Under the pieces are notes generated by a model. The model was not told the DNA's origin. It did not search any database and worked only from the letters and a program-made list of their open reading frames with translations. A program made the position numbers and the translations under genes. 18,185 nt of DNA from Frankiaceae bacterium (GTDB taxonomy: Bacteria > Actinomycetota > Actinomycetes > JAVEEJ01), in contig JAVEEJ010000039.1 of the NCBI GenBank assembly GCA_030840515.1, positions 1 through 18,185 of the forward strand, read 5' to 3'. Each line of letters begins with the position of its first letter. The first letter of the stretch is position 1. Below are positions 1 to 8,676 of this stretch, one piece after another.

Positions 1-200
1 ACCAGGCCTACCGCGGCTCGCGCTACTCCTTCGGATACCCGGCCTGCCCGGATCTGGAGGACCAGACCAAGCTGGTGAGCCTGCTCAAGCCCGAGCGGGT
101 GGGAGTCACGCTCTCCGAGGAGTTCCAGCTCGACCCGGAGCAGTCGACATCCGCGATCGTGGTGCACCACCCCGAGGCCAAATACTTCAATGCACGCTGA
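1..200 (+). CDS. metH: Cobalamin-dependent methionine synthase, C-terminal end (partial)
   Basis: Only the last 65 codons are present (whole codons from position 3, stop TGA at 198-200). They read YRGSRYSFGYPACPD, then a stretch ending in LKPERVGVTLSEEFQLDPEQST and HHPEAKYF. This is the C-terminal AdoMet-binding reactivation domain of MetH. The RxxxxYGYPACPD-like segment contacts S-adenosylmethionine and is diagnostic of the family, and the HPEAKYF ending is typical of actinobacterial MetH. The full enzyme moves a methyl group from methyltetrahydrofolate through cobalamin to homocysteine in the cytoplasm. The catalytic domains lie off the left edge. A HAD phosphatase follows 11 nt downstream on the same strand, so the two are probably cotranscribed. 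No riboswitch is visible here, as expected at the 3' end. Confidence 0.93.
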   Translation, partial: QAYRGSRYSFGYPACPDLEDQTKLVSLLKPERVGVTLSEEFQLDPEQSTSAIVVHHPEAKYFNAR

Positions 201-211
201 CTTTTCCATGC

Positions 212-937
212 ATGCTGAGTCTGCGATGCAAGCCGAGTCCAGTGCCCTCTGAAGCGCCGGCGCACGCTCCCGGGCTGTCCGCCGTACTCCTCGACATGGA
301 CGGCCTGCTCGTCGACTCCGAGCCGCTCTGGACCGTGGCCGAGGAGGAGCTCGCGCTCGAGCTCGGCGGGGTGTGGAGCACCGAGCTGAAGACGGCGGTG
401 ATGGGCACCCGGCTGGACGTCGCCGTGCCGAAGATCCTCGAGTGGTACGGCGTCGCCGCGTCCGCCGCCGCGGTCGACGAGGCCGCTCGCTTCCTGCTCG
501 ACCGCATGGTCGAGCTCTACTCCGGCGCGGTGCCGCTGCGCCCGGGTGCGCTGGACCTGCTGGAGGCGCTCCACGTGGCCGCGGTGCCGACGGCTCTGGT
601 GTCGTCGTCCTTCCGGATCCTCGTGGACGCGGTGCTGAGCACCCTGGGGCCCGGGCGCTTCGCGGCCAGCGTGGCCGGGGACGAGGTGGCCCACGGCAAG
701 CCGCACCCGGAGCCCTACCTCAGGGCGTGCACGCTGCTGAACGTCGACCCGGCCCGCTGCGTGGTCATCGAGGACTCCGAGGCGGGGCTGCGATCGGGGG
801 AGGCCGCGGGGTGCGTCGTGGTGGGTGTGCCCGACACGGCGCCGCTCGCGGTGGCTCCCGGCCGGACCATCCTCGCCAGCCTGACGCAGGTCGATGTGGC
901 CCGGCTCGCAACGCTCGTCGCCAGCTCCGTTACCTGA
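212..937 (+). CDS. HAD-superfamily phosphatase (beta-phosphoglucomutase/GPH-like)
   Basis: The product is a 241-residue cytoplasmic HAD hydrolase. Motif I is DMDGLLVDSE, with the nucleophile Asp28 and acid/base Asp30. Motif II is the serine in ALVSSS, motif III is the lysine in HGKPHPEPY, and motif IV is the acidic IEDSEAGLRSG that binds Mg2+. The helical C1 cap between motifs I and II places it with beta-phosphoglucomutase, phosphoglycolate phosphatase and sugar-phosphatase relatives. The substrate cannot be told from sequence. It starts 11 nt after metH and is probably read from the same transcript. The ATG at 212 has no clear Shine-Dalgarno. A GTG at 242 in the same frame would remove a ten-residue low-complexity head and leave all motifs intact, so the start is uncertain. 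ATGs at 208 and 226 are in another frame and stop early. Confidence 0.9.
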   Translation: MLSLRCKPSPVPSEAPAHAPGLSAVLLDMDGLLVDSEPLWTVAEEELALELGGVWSTELKTAVMGTRLDVAVPKILEWYGVAASAAAVDEAARFLLDRMVELYSGAVPLRPGALDLLEALHVAAVPTALVSSSFRILVDAVLSTLGPGRFAASVAGDEVAHGKPHPEPYLRACTLLNVDPARCVVIEDSEAGLRSGEAAGCVVVGVPDTAPLAVAPGRTILASLTQVDVARLATLVASSVT

Positions 938-965
938 TCGCGACGCGCCGGAAGGCCCTCCGGTA

Positions 966-994
966 TTCACGCACTGGCCCCGGCGCACTAGTGT
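966..994 (+). promoter_or_regulatory. Candidate sigma-A-type promoter for the opp operon
   Basis: TTCACG at 966-971 and TAGTGT at 989-994 are separated by exactly 17 nt. This resembles an actinobacterial housekeeping promoter: the -10 fits TAnnnT and the -35 matches 4 of 6 bases of TTGACA. Transcription would start near 1001, giving a leader of about 50 nt before the ATG at 1053. A weak 5-bp inverted repeat (CCGGA/TCCGG, 948-963) sits just upstream and could be a poor terminator for the preceding gene or an operator. No U-run follows it. Confidence 0.45.
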
Positions 995-1040
995 CCCGGC
1001 GACGCCCGCCTCGTCCGGGGCCGGCGTAGCTGCGCGCTAC

Positions 1041-1047
1041 GAGGTGG
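1041..1047 (+). promoter_or_regulatory. Ribosome binding site for the peptide-binding lipoprotein
   Basis: GAGGTGG lies 5 nt before the ATG at 1053. This sets the start there rather than at in-frame upstream codons such as GTG 894. It also places a clean lipoprotein signal peptide at the N-terminus. Confidence 0.7.
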
Positions 1048-1052
1048 AATTG

Positions 1053-2717
1053 ATGCGAAGCAACAAGCTCCTCGCTCTTGCCCTGGGCGGCCTGCTCGTC
1101 GCCGCTGCGGCCTGTGGCGGGTCCAGCAACGGCAGTTCCAACAACAACGGGAACGGCAAGACGGGCGGGACCCTGGTCTTCGGGACGTCCGCCGACCCCG
1201 TGAGCATGGACGGCGCCTACGTCTCCGACGGTGAGTCGCTGCGGGTGGTCGACCAGATCTTCGAGACGCTGGTCACGACCAAGGCCGGGGGCACCGACCC
1301 CGAGCCGAAGCTGGCGGAGTCCTACACGCCGAGCGCCGACGGCAAGGTCTGGACCTTCAAGCTCCGCAAGAACGTGAAGTTCCACGACGGCACCCCCTTC
1401 AACGCTGCGGCGGTCTGCTTCAACTTCGACCGCTGGTACAACTTCAAGGGCATCCAGCAGAGCCCGTCCGTCTCCTACTACTGGAGCACGGTGTTCGGCG
1501 GCTTCAAGAACACGACGAACGCCGACGTGCCGAAGACGAGCCTCTACGCGTCCTGCCAGGCCAGCGACGACTCGACCGCGGTGGTCAACCTGACCTCCCC
1601 GTCGGCGTCGTTCATCCCCGGCCTCGCGGTCCCGGCGTTCTCCATCGCCAGCCCGGACGCCCTCACCAAGTACAACGCCGACAAGGTCTCGGGCACCGGT
1701 GACAGCCCGAAGTTCGACGGCACCTTCGGCACCCAGCACCCGGTCGGGACCGGGCCGTTCAAGCTCGAGAGCTTCACGCCGGGCGACAAGCTCGTGCTTG
1801 CGCGCAACGACGACTACTGGGGTTCGAAGGCCAAGCTGGACAAGGTGATCTTCAAGCCGATCGCCAAGGGCACCGACCGCCGCCAGGCTCTGGAGTCCGG
1901 CGACATCCAGGGCTACGACTTCGTGGACCCGGCGGACGTCGACGCGCTCAAGAGCGGCTTCAAGGTCATGCAGCGCCCGGCGTTCAACGTCGGCTACGTC
2001 GGCTTCAACCAGAAGATGGCGCCGCTGAACAACCTGAAGATCCGCCAGGCCATCGCGCACGCGCTCAACCGTGACGCACTCGTCAAGGCGAAGTACCCGC
2101 CGGGCGCCCAGGTCGCCAAGGAGTTCATGCCGCCGCAGCTGTTCGGGTACGCGGCCGACGTGACCGACTACGACTACAACGTCGACACGGCCAAGCAGCT
2201 GATCAAGGACTCCGGTGTCGCTGCCAAGGACCTGACGCTCACCTTCTGGTACCCGACCGACGTCAGCCGGCCCTACATGCCGGACCCGAAGGCGAACTGG
2301 GAGGCGTTCAAGAGCGACCTCGAGGCCGTCGGATTCAAGATCATCGCGAAGTCGGCGCCGTGGCGTCCGGACTACAACCAGAAGGTGAACAACGGCGCCG
2401 CGCAGATGTACCTGCTCGGCTGGACGGGTGACTTCGGTGACCCGGACAACTTCGTGGGCACCTTCTTCCGGACCTCGCAGCCGGCCTGGGGCTTCAACAA
2501 CCCGGAGATCTTCTCAGCGCTCGAGGGAGCACGCACCGAGTCCGATCTGGGCAAGCGCACCTCGGACTACCAGGCAGCGAACAAGCTGATCATGGACTTC
2601 CTGCCTGGTGTTCCGTATGTGCACACCCAGCCGTCCCTGGCCTTCAACAAGAACGTGAACGGCTACGTGCCGAGCCCGGTCTCGTTGGAGTCCTTCGCCA
2701 CGGTCACGGTCGGCTGA
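1053..2717 (+). CDS. oppA: ABC importer peptide-binding lipoprotein (SBP_bac_5 family)
   Basis: The product is a 554-residue family 5 solute-binding protein. Residues 1-21 form a lipoprotein signal peptide: the basic MRSNK, a hydrophobic LLALALGGLLVAAAA and the lipobox cysteine Cys21. A Gly/Ser/Asn linker at about 22-37 tethers the protein to the outer face of the membrane. The mature domain opens with GGTLVFGTSADPVSMDGA and shows the usual family blocks, including LAESYTPSADGKVWTFKLRKNVKFHDGTPF and VGTGPFKLESF. It should capture di- or oligopeptides outside the cell and hand them to the permease pair encoded downstream. The gene leads a five-gene operon and the next gene begins 22 nt later. 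The ligand cannot be fixed from sequence: dipeptide, oligopeptide and nickel-chelate binders all belong to this family. The opp-type symbol is therefore a class assignment. Confidence 0.92.
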   Translation: MRSNKLLALALGGLLVAAAACGGSSNGSSNNNGNGKTGGTLVFGTSADPVSMDGAYVSDGESLRVVDQIFETLVTTKAGGTDPEPKLAESYTPSADGKVWTFKLRKNVKFHDGTPFNAAAVCFNFDRWYNFKGIQQSPSVSYYWSTVFGGFKNTTNADVPKTSLYASCQASDDSTAVVNLTSPSASFIPGLAVPAFSIASPDALTKYNADKVSGTGDSPKFDGTFGTQHPVGTGPFKLESFTPGDKLVLARNDDYWGSKAKLDKVIFKPIAKGTDRRQALESGDIQGYDFVDPADVDALKSGFKVMQRPAFNVGYVGFNQKMAPLNNLKIRQAIAHALNRDALVKAKYPPGAQVAKEFMPPQLFGYAADVTDYDYNVDTAKQLIKDSGVAAKDLTLTFWYPTDVSRPYMPDPKANWEAFKSDLEAVGFKIIAKSAPWRPDYNQKVNNGAAQMYLLGWTGDFGDPDNFVGTFFRTSQPAWGFNNPEIFSALEGARTESDLGKRTSDYQAANKLIMDFLPGVPYVHTQPSLAFNKNVNGYVPSPVSLESFATVTVG

Positions 2718-2739
2718 GCGAGGTCGTCGACCACCGCTC

Positions 2740-3750
2740 ATGCTGAAGTTCGTCGTACGACGACTGCTCCTGCTGGTCCCGATCCTGGTAGGGCTCTCGA
2801 TCCTCGTTTTCGCGTGGGTCAGAGCCCTACCGGGCGGGCCGGAGGCGGCCCTTCTGGGCGAGCGCGCCACCCCTGAGCGGATCGCTGCTGTCCGGCACGA
2901 GTACGGCCTCGACAAGCCGGTGTACCAGCAGTACGTCACCTATGTCGGGCACGTCGTGACCGGCGACTTCGGTCAGTCCATCAAGACCACCCGGCCGGTG
3001 CTGGGTGACATCAAGGTCAAGTTCCCCGCAACCATCGAGCTGGCGCTCGCGGCGCTGATCTTCGCTCTCGTGCTGGGTATCCCGCTGGGCTTCATCGCCG
3101 CGCGCCGATATCAGACCTGGGCCGATAGCTCGACGATCGTGGGGTCCCTGCTCGGGATCTCGATTCCGGTGTTCTTCCTCGCCTACCTGCTCAAGTACGT
3201 CTTCGCGGTGAAGCTGCACTGGCTCCCGAGCACCGGTCGGCTGGACCCGACCATCGACATCCCGCACCCCACGGGCTTCTACGTCCTCGACGCCATCATC
3301 GCCGGCGACTGGCACACCTTCGTGGACGCGCTCAGACACCTGATCCTCCCGGGCATCGCCTTGGGGACGATCCCGCTCGCCATCGTCACGCGCATCACCA
3401 GGGCCGCCGTACTCGAAGTCAGCAACGAGGACTACGTGCGCACCGCCGAGGCGAAGGGGCTGCGCCGACGCACCGTCGATGAACGTCACATCCTGCGCAA
3501 CGCGATGCTGCCCGTGGCGACGGTGGTGGGCCTGCAGACCGGCTTGCTCCTGTCGGGTGCGGTGCTGACCGAGATCGTGTTCGCCTGGCCGGGGATGGGC
3601 TCCTGGCTCTACGACGCCACCTTCAACCGCGACTTCCCCGTGCTCGAGGGCGGGATCCTGTTCCTCGCGGTCGTCTTCGTCATGGTCAACCTGCTCGTCG
3701 ACGTCTCCTACGGCGTGCTCGACCCGCGCATCAGGTTGCAGGGCAAATGA
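2740..3750 (+). CDS. oppB: Peptide ABC importer permease, OppB/DppB type
   Basis: The product is a 336-residue inner-membrane permease. An N-terminal helix at about 8-28 (RRLLLLVPILVGLSILVF) is typical of the B-type subunit. It is followed by an extracytoplasmic segment containing GLDKPVYQQYVTYV and GDFGQSI, then about five more helices. The cytoplasmic EAA loop that docks onto the ATPase is at about 230-257 (EDYVRTAEAKGL ... HILRNAMLP). The ending VLDPRIRL is also characteristic. It pairs with the C-type permease encoded next to form the channel. It starts 22 nt after the binding-protein gene with only a weak, distant GAGCGAGG as ribosome site. Its stop overlaps the next start (ATGA), which implies translational coupling. 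Confidence 0.93.
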   Translation: MLKFVVRRLLLLVPILVGLSILVFAWVRALPGGPEAALLGERATPERIAAVRHEYGLDKPVYQQYVTYVGHVVTGDFGQSIKTTRPVLGDIKVKFPATIELALAALIFALVLGIPLGFIAARRYQTWADSSTIVGSLLGISIPVFFLAYLLKYVFAVKLHWLPSTGRLDPTIDIPHPTGFYVLDAIIAGDWHTFVDALRHLILPGIALGTIPLAIVTRITRAAVLEVSNEDYVRTAEAKGLRRRTVDERHILRNAMLPVATVVGLQTGLLLSGAVLTEIVFAWPGMGSWLYDATFNRDFPVLEGGILFLAVVFVMVNLLVDVSYGVLDPRIRLQGK

Positions 3751-4661
3751 GCGTCGCTGAGTCGGAGTCGGTCCTTCTCCTCGCCGAGCACACCGGCGAG
3801 GAGGGTGGCAGCCGGCTCAAGCTGGCCTTCCGCCAGCTGCGGCGCAACCCGGTGGCGGTGATCGGTGCCGCGCTGATCCTGCTGTTCGTCGCGGTCGCGA
3901 TCCTGGCTCCGCTGCTCGCGCCCTACAGCCCAACCCACGGCGACCTGTCCAACATCACGGTCTCCCACGTGCCGGGGCCGTCCTCGAAGCACTGGCTGGG
4001 CCTGGACCTGCAGGGTCGCGACGAGCTCTCCCGGATCATCTACGGCGCTCGTGCCTCGCTGCTCATCGGCGTGGTCTCGCTCACCCTCGGCGCGACCCTG
4101 GGCATGCTGCTCGGTGCCCTCGCGGGCGGCTTCGGGGGCTGGGTCGACAGCATCATCATGCGCCTGATGGACATCATGCTCGCGGTGCCAGGACTGCTGT
4201 TCGCCATCGCCGTCGCGGCCCTGCTCGGGCCGAGCCTCCGGTCGGTGATGACGGCCATCGCCGTAGTCAACGTGCCCGTGTTCGCGCGGCTGCTTCGCGC
4301 CTCCATGCTCGGACAGCGGGAGAGCGACTACGTGCTCGCGGCGCGCTCGCTCGGCGTGAAACGACGCAAGATCATCATCGGCCACGTCCTGCCCAACTCG
4401 CTGGCTCCCGTCATCGTCCAGGGCACCCTGGCGCTCGCCACCGCGATCATCGACGCCGCCGGCCTGGCGTTCCTCGGTCTCGGCTCGGCCGACCCCAGCG
4501 TCCCGGAGTGGGGACGCATGCTCACCGACACGCAGCAGTACCTGCGCACCGCACCACAGCTGGCGCTGTTCCCCGGTGCGGCGATCCTGCTGTCCGTGCT
4601 GGGCTTCAACCTCCTCGGCGACGCGCTGCGCGAAGCCCTCGACCCCAAGCTGCGGCGGTAG
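3747..4661 (+). CDS. oppC: Peptide ABC importer permease, OppC/DppC type
   Basis: The product is a 304-residue inner-membrane permease with a cytoplasmic head of about 35 residues, a first helix at about 36-59 (PVAVIGAALILLFVAVAILAPLL) and the OppC_N-type block. The C-type signature HWLGLDLQGRDELSRIIYGAR (about 82-102) precedes the BPD_transp_1 core. The EAA loop is at about 192-219 (ESDYVLAARSLGV ... HVLPNSLAP). The C-terminus, LLGDALREALDPKLRR, is the usual family ending. It forms a heterodimer with the preceding permease. The ATG overlaps the upstream stop by 4 nt, and the ATPase gene begins 4 nt after its TAG. Confidence 0.93.
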   Translation: MSVAESESVLLLAEHTGEEGGSRLKLAFRQLRRNPVAVIGAALILLFVAVAILAPLLAPYSPTHGDLSNITVSHVPGPSSKHWLGLDLQGRDELSRIIYGARASLLIGVVSLTLGATLGMLLGALAGGFGGWVDSIIMRLMDIMLAVPGLLFAIAVAALLGPSLRSVMTAIAVVNVPVFARLLRASMLGQRESDYVLAARSLGVKRRKIIIGHVLPNSLAPVIVQGTLALATAIIDAAGLAFLGLGSADPSVPEWGRMLTDTQQYLRTAPQLALFPGAAILLSVLGFNLLGDALREALDPKLRR

Positions 4662-4665
4662 CCGG

Positions 4666-5723
<1,058 letters not shown>

Positions 5724-5727
<4 letters not shown>

Positions 5728-6746
5728 GCCTGCTCGAGGTGCGCGGCCTCAAGGTCCACTTCCCGATCCGACGCGGCATCATCCTGGAACGCCAGGTGGG
5801 CGCGGTCCGCGCGGTCGACGGTGTCGACCTCGACGTCGAGCGCGGGACGACCTTCGGGCTGGTCGGTGAGTCCGGCTGCGGCAAGACCACGCTGGGCCGG
5901 GCGGTGCTGCGCCTCGTCGAGCCCACCGCCGGGAGCATCACCTTCGACGGGGTCGACGTCAGCTCGCTCAGCGCCGAGGAGATGCGCAAGCTCCGACGTC
6001 GCATGCAGATGGTCTTCCAGGACCCGCTGTCGAGCCTCGACCCGCGGCAGGACGTGGAGTCGATCCTCGTCGAGCCGCTGCGTACGCACGGTGTCGCCAC
6101 CGGGGCTGCAGCGCGCAAGCGGGCGCGTGAGCTGCTCGACGTCGTCGGCCTGCCGGCCTCGTCCGGCGGTCGCTATCCCCACGAGTTCAGCGGTGGCCAA
6201 CGTCAGCGCATCGGGATCGCGCGGGCGCTGACCCTCAACCCTGATCTCATCGTGGCCGACGAGCCGGTGTCGGCCCTCGACGTGTCGATCCAGGCGCAGG
6301 TGGTCAACCTCCTCGAGGAGCTGCAGAAAGAGTTCGGCCTCACCTACCTGGTGATCGCGCACGACCTGGCCGTGGTCCGGCACATCAGCGAGACCATCGG
6401 GGTGATGTACCTCGGCCGCATGGTGGAGCAGGCGCCCTCGGACGACCTCTACGCGAAGCCGCGCCACCCCTACACGATCGCGCTCATGTCGGCGGTGCCC
6501 ATCCCCGACCCCGAGGTCGAGGACCGGCGCGAGCGCATCCTGCTGACCGGTGACCTTCCCTCGCCGGCCAACCCCCCGTCGGGCTGCCGCTTCCACACAC
6601 GGTGCCCGTTCCGCCAGCCCACGCGCTGCCACGACGAGGAGCCGGTGCTGCGGGTCATCGAGCCGGCCCACACCGTGGCCTGCCACTGGGCCGAGCAGAT
6701 CGCGGCGGGGGAGATCAAGCCCGCCTCGTCGGCCGTCGTGAGCTGA
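5724..6746 (+). CDS. oppF: Peptide ABC importer ATPase, OppF/DppF type
   Basis: The product is a 340-residue ATPase. The ATG at 5724 overlaps the previous stop (ATGA) and follows a good ribosome site, GAGGAAG, starting at 5712. The F-type N-terminus, VHFPIRRGIILERQVGAVRAVDGV, distinguishes it from the D subunit. Walker A GESGCGKT is at 48-55, the Q-loop at FQDPLSSLDPR, the signature FSGGQRQR at 155-162, Walker B LIVADEPVSALD at 175-186 and the H-loop at IAHD. The C-terminal oligo_HPY region has RHPYTIALMSAVP and cysteines 288, 294, 302 and 320. That is the same four-Cys layout as its partner, so each half of the ATPase dimer may carry its own Fe-S cluster. This is the last gene of the operon, and the next gene is convergent. 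Confidence 0.93.
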
Positions 6747-6780
6747 CTGGCCTGAGCCGAGCGGACCGCTAGAAGCTCAC
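6738..6780. terminator. Possible bidirectional terminator between converging genes
   Basis: A perfect 7-bp inverted repeat, GTGAGCT (6738-6744) and AGCTCAC (6774-6780), brackets both stop codons of the convergent oppF and DUF4012 genes. The 29-nt interior also holds AGCGG-A-CCGCT (6760-6770). There is no T-run on either side and the loop is long, so intrinsic termination is doubtful. It is the only symmetric element in the 22-nt gap. Confidence 0.25.
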
Positions 6781-8658
6781 CGGCTCGTTCCAGAACCGGC
6801 TGAGCCGGTCCCGGACCCGCTTGAGGAGGCCCGGCTTGTCCACGCTGACCGTCAGCTCGAGGCTGCTGTCCCACTCGTCGAGGTGTCCGCGTGGTCCGCT
6901 CGTGTGCACCGAGACCCCTGGTGACGTGGTGACCGTGACATCCAGCGATGCCGGGCGGGCGAGCGCTTGCGGCAGGAGCAGCATCCGGTAGCGGCCGTTC
7001 ACCAGCGGCACGTCATAGGTCAGGGTCCAGCTGCCGACCTGAGTCCGCCCGAGGTCGATGACGAAGGCAAGCCGGCGCGACCCGTCCTCGCGCCACTGGT
7101 CCGCGACTGCGCCCACGCCGCCGGACTCAAAGGAGACGATGCGGGCGTCGGCAGCGGCGGCGAGCTGTACGAGCTCGAGCACCCGCCCGGGGCGCTTGAC
7201 GCCCTCGACGTAAGGCGCCAACCCGGTCGGTGACTGGTTAGCCATGGTCAAGGTCTGGGTCACCCGGGCGCTGTCGTGCCCCACCACCACGGAGACCTTC
7301 ACCCGGCGGGAGATGTAGTAGTCCAGCTTGTTGCCCACGCCCGGGCTGTCGCCGAGGTTGTTCGCCGCGACGAGGGCCAGGTCGGCGCCCCCGGGGTCAA
7401 CAGAACCCGCGGCCCGCGCCAGCTCGAGGTCCTTCTGCTCTGCGGGGCGCGCAGACCACAGGGCGAGGTGACGCCCGGCGGTGGCGTCCGCGAGGGCCTT
7501 GGCGAACGACAATGAGGCCGCGGCGTTCGTCAGGTCGCGCAGCGCCGCGTCGGCGGCCTGCTCCTCGCGCTTCCGGCGCTCGTTCTGCGCGGGGATGCTG
7601 TTGTCGGTCCCGACGTAGGCCTCGACGAGCAGGCTGCGGATCAGCTCGTCGCCCGTCAGCTTCTTGCCGTCCAGCACGATGGGCTCGGTTGCGTCGACGA
7701 TGCCCGCGATGCCCGGCACGTCGAGCAGCATCACCACGTCGGGTCGCATGCCGGTGGTGGCTGCAGCCGCCTCAGCCAAGACGGCAGCGGCGGTAGGGAC
7801 ATCCGGGCTCATCGTGATGTTGCGCCAGATCGTGGTGTTCGCTCGGTAGGGGCCGTAGTGCGCGGCGTAGTCGGCTGGGGAGGGCAGCACCTTCGCCTTG
7901 TCCACCTCGGCCGCGACCTCACGCACGTCGCGGAAGGGCTGCAGACGCAGGACCCCGGCGTGCGTCGTGCCGACGGCGAACGTCGACACGAGCCCCCCGG
8001 TGCCGCGGAGCTCTGCGTTGTTCTCGAGTACGACGAGCAGGCGCCGGTCACCACTGCCACCGAGGACGCCGCTCAACGCGCGGGCAGCGGCGGCGGCCCG
8101 GGTGAGCTGGCCGTCGACTCCTCCGAGCTGGTCCTGTGCCTCGCGCACGCTGCGGCTGACGAAGCCGGGCATCCGCGAGGTCGGCGCGGCTCTCAGTCGT
8201 GCCATGGGCCCGGCGAGCTTGTCGGCGCGGGCCTGAAGGGTCGTGGCCGCCTTGGCGAGCGCGGTCACGTCGACCCTGCCCGCCGTGCCCAGGGATCGGG
8301 TGGCGGCGTCGATGTCGATAGCCGCCTCGACAGCGGCGGCCGCGGCATCGGCCACGGCGCGCTCGGCATCGAGCGACCGGCCGAGAAGCGGGACGCCGGC
8401 GATCAGCCGTGGGCCGGGTTGGCCGAGCAGGCTGGAGGCCCGACGCGCCTTGTCGCGGTCCTTCACCAGCCGCGGAGTGAGGCTGGCGCGCTCGGCCGGC
8501 GGGTGCTCCCGCAGGGCCGTGAGGTCTGCGCGCACCGCCTGCAGGTCCGACCGGGCCGCGAGCGCGGAGCGCAGCGCCCACAGCACGCAGAACACGAGGA
8601 GCACGCCCAGCACGATCAGCGCGCGGCGCGCGGTGCGCGCACTGATCCAGCGGGACAT
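6769..8658 (-). CDS. DUF4012 family membrane-anchored protein
   Basis: The product has 629 residues. A basic head is followed by one transmembrane helix at about 13-33 (ALIVLGVLLVFCVLWALRSAL), so the rest is probably extracytoplasmic (type II topology). Residues about 35-200 are an Ala-rich helical stalk. The family hallmark, LENNAELRGTGGLVSTF, is at about 211-227, where NNAELRxTGG is strongly conserved in DUF4012. A mixed domain follows, then a beta-rich C-terminal part (TWTLTYDVPLVNGRYRMLLLPQ-like) ending in a basic KRVRDRLSRFW. DUF4012 proteins occur in actinobacteria, sometimes near cell-envelope polysaccharide genes, but no biochemical activity is established. The gene lies 18 nt after the FtsX-type permease gene and has its own candidate leaderless -10. 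A role in the envelope is an inference from topology and neighbours only. Confidence 0.85.
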   Translation of the reverse strand: MSRWISARTARRALIVLGVLLVFCVLWALRSALAARSDLQAVRADLTALREHPPAERASLTPRLVKDRDKARRASSLLGQPGPRLIAGVPLLGRSLDAERAVADAAAAAVEAAIDIDAATRSLGTAGRVDVTALAKAATTLQARADKLAGPMARLRAAPTSRMPGFVSRSVREAQDQLGGVDGQLTRAAAAARALSGVLGGSGDRRLLVVLENNAELRGTGGLVSTFAVGTTHAGVLRLQPFRDVREVAAEVDKAKVLPSPADYAAHYGPYRANTTIWRNITMSPDVPTAAAVLAEAAAATTGMRPDVVMLLDVPGIAGIVDATEPIVLDGKKLTGDELIRSLLVEAYVGTDNSIPAQNERRKREEQAADAALRDLTNAAASLSFAKALADATAGRHLALWSARPAEQKDLELARAAGSVDPGGADLALVAANNLGDSPGVGNKLDYYISRRVKVSVVVGHDSARVTQTLTMANQSPTGLAPYVEGVKRPGRVLELVQLAAAADARIVSFESGGVGAVADQWREDGSRRLAFVIDLGRTQVGSWTLTYDVPLVNGRYRMLLLPQALARPASLDVTVTTSPGVSVHTSGPRGHLDEWDSSLELTVSVDKPGLLKRVRDRLSRFWNEPVSF

Positions 8659-8664
8659 GCCGCG

Positions 8665-8670
8665 AGCCTA
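8665..8670 (-). promoter_or_regulatory. Candidate -10 box for a leaderless DUF4012 transcript
   Basis: Read on the minus strand, TAGGCT is followed by 6 nt (CGCGGC) and then the ATG at 8658. There is no Shine-Dalgarno in the gap. A -10 at this distance would put transcription start at or next to the A of ATG. No convincing -35 is visible in the permease end upstream. Confidence 0.4.
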
Positions 8671-8676
8671 GGGCCG

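Noticed and set aside
23..988. A 321-codon minus-strand open frame opposite metH and the HAD gene
   Set aside because: It has Arg/His/Gly-rich shadow composition, while the plus strand carries clear MetH and HAD motifs.
6760..6770. AGCGG-A-CCGCT as a terminator hairpin on its own
   Set aside because: A one-base loop cannot form a stable RNA hairpin and no T-run follows.
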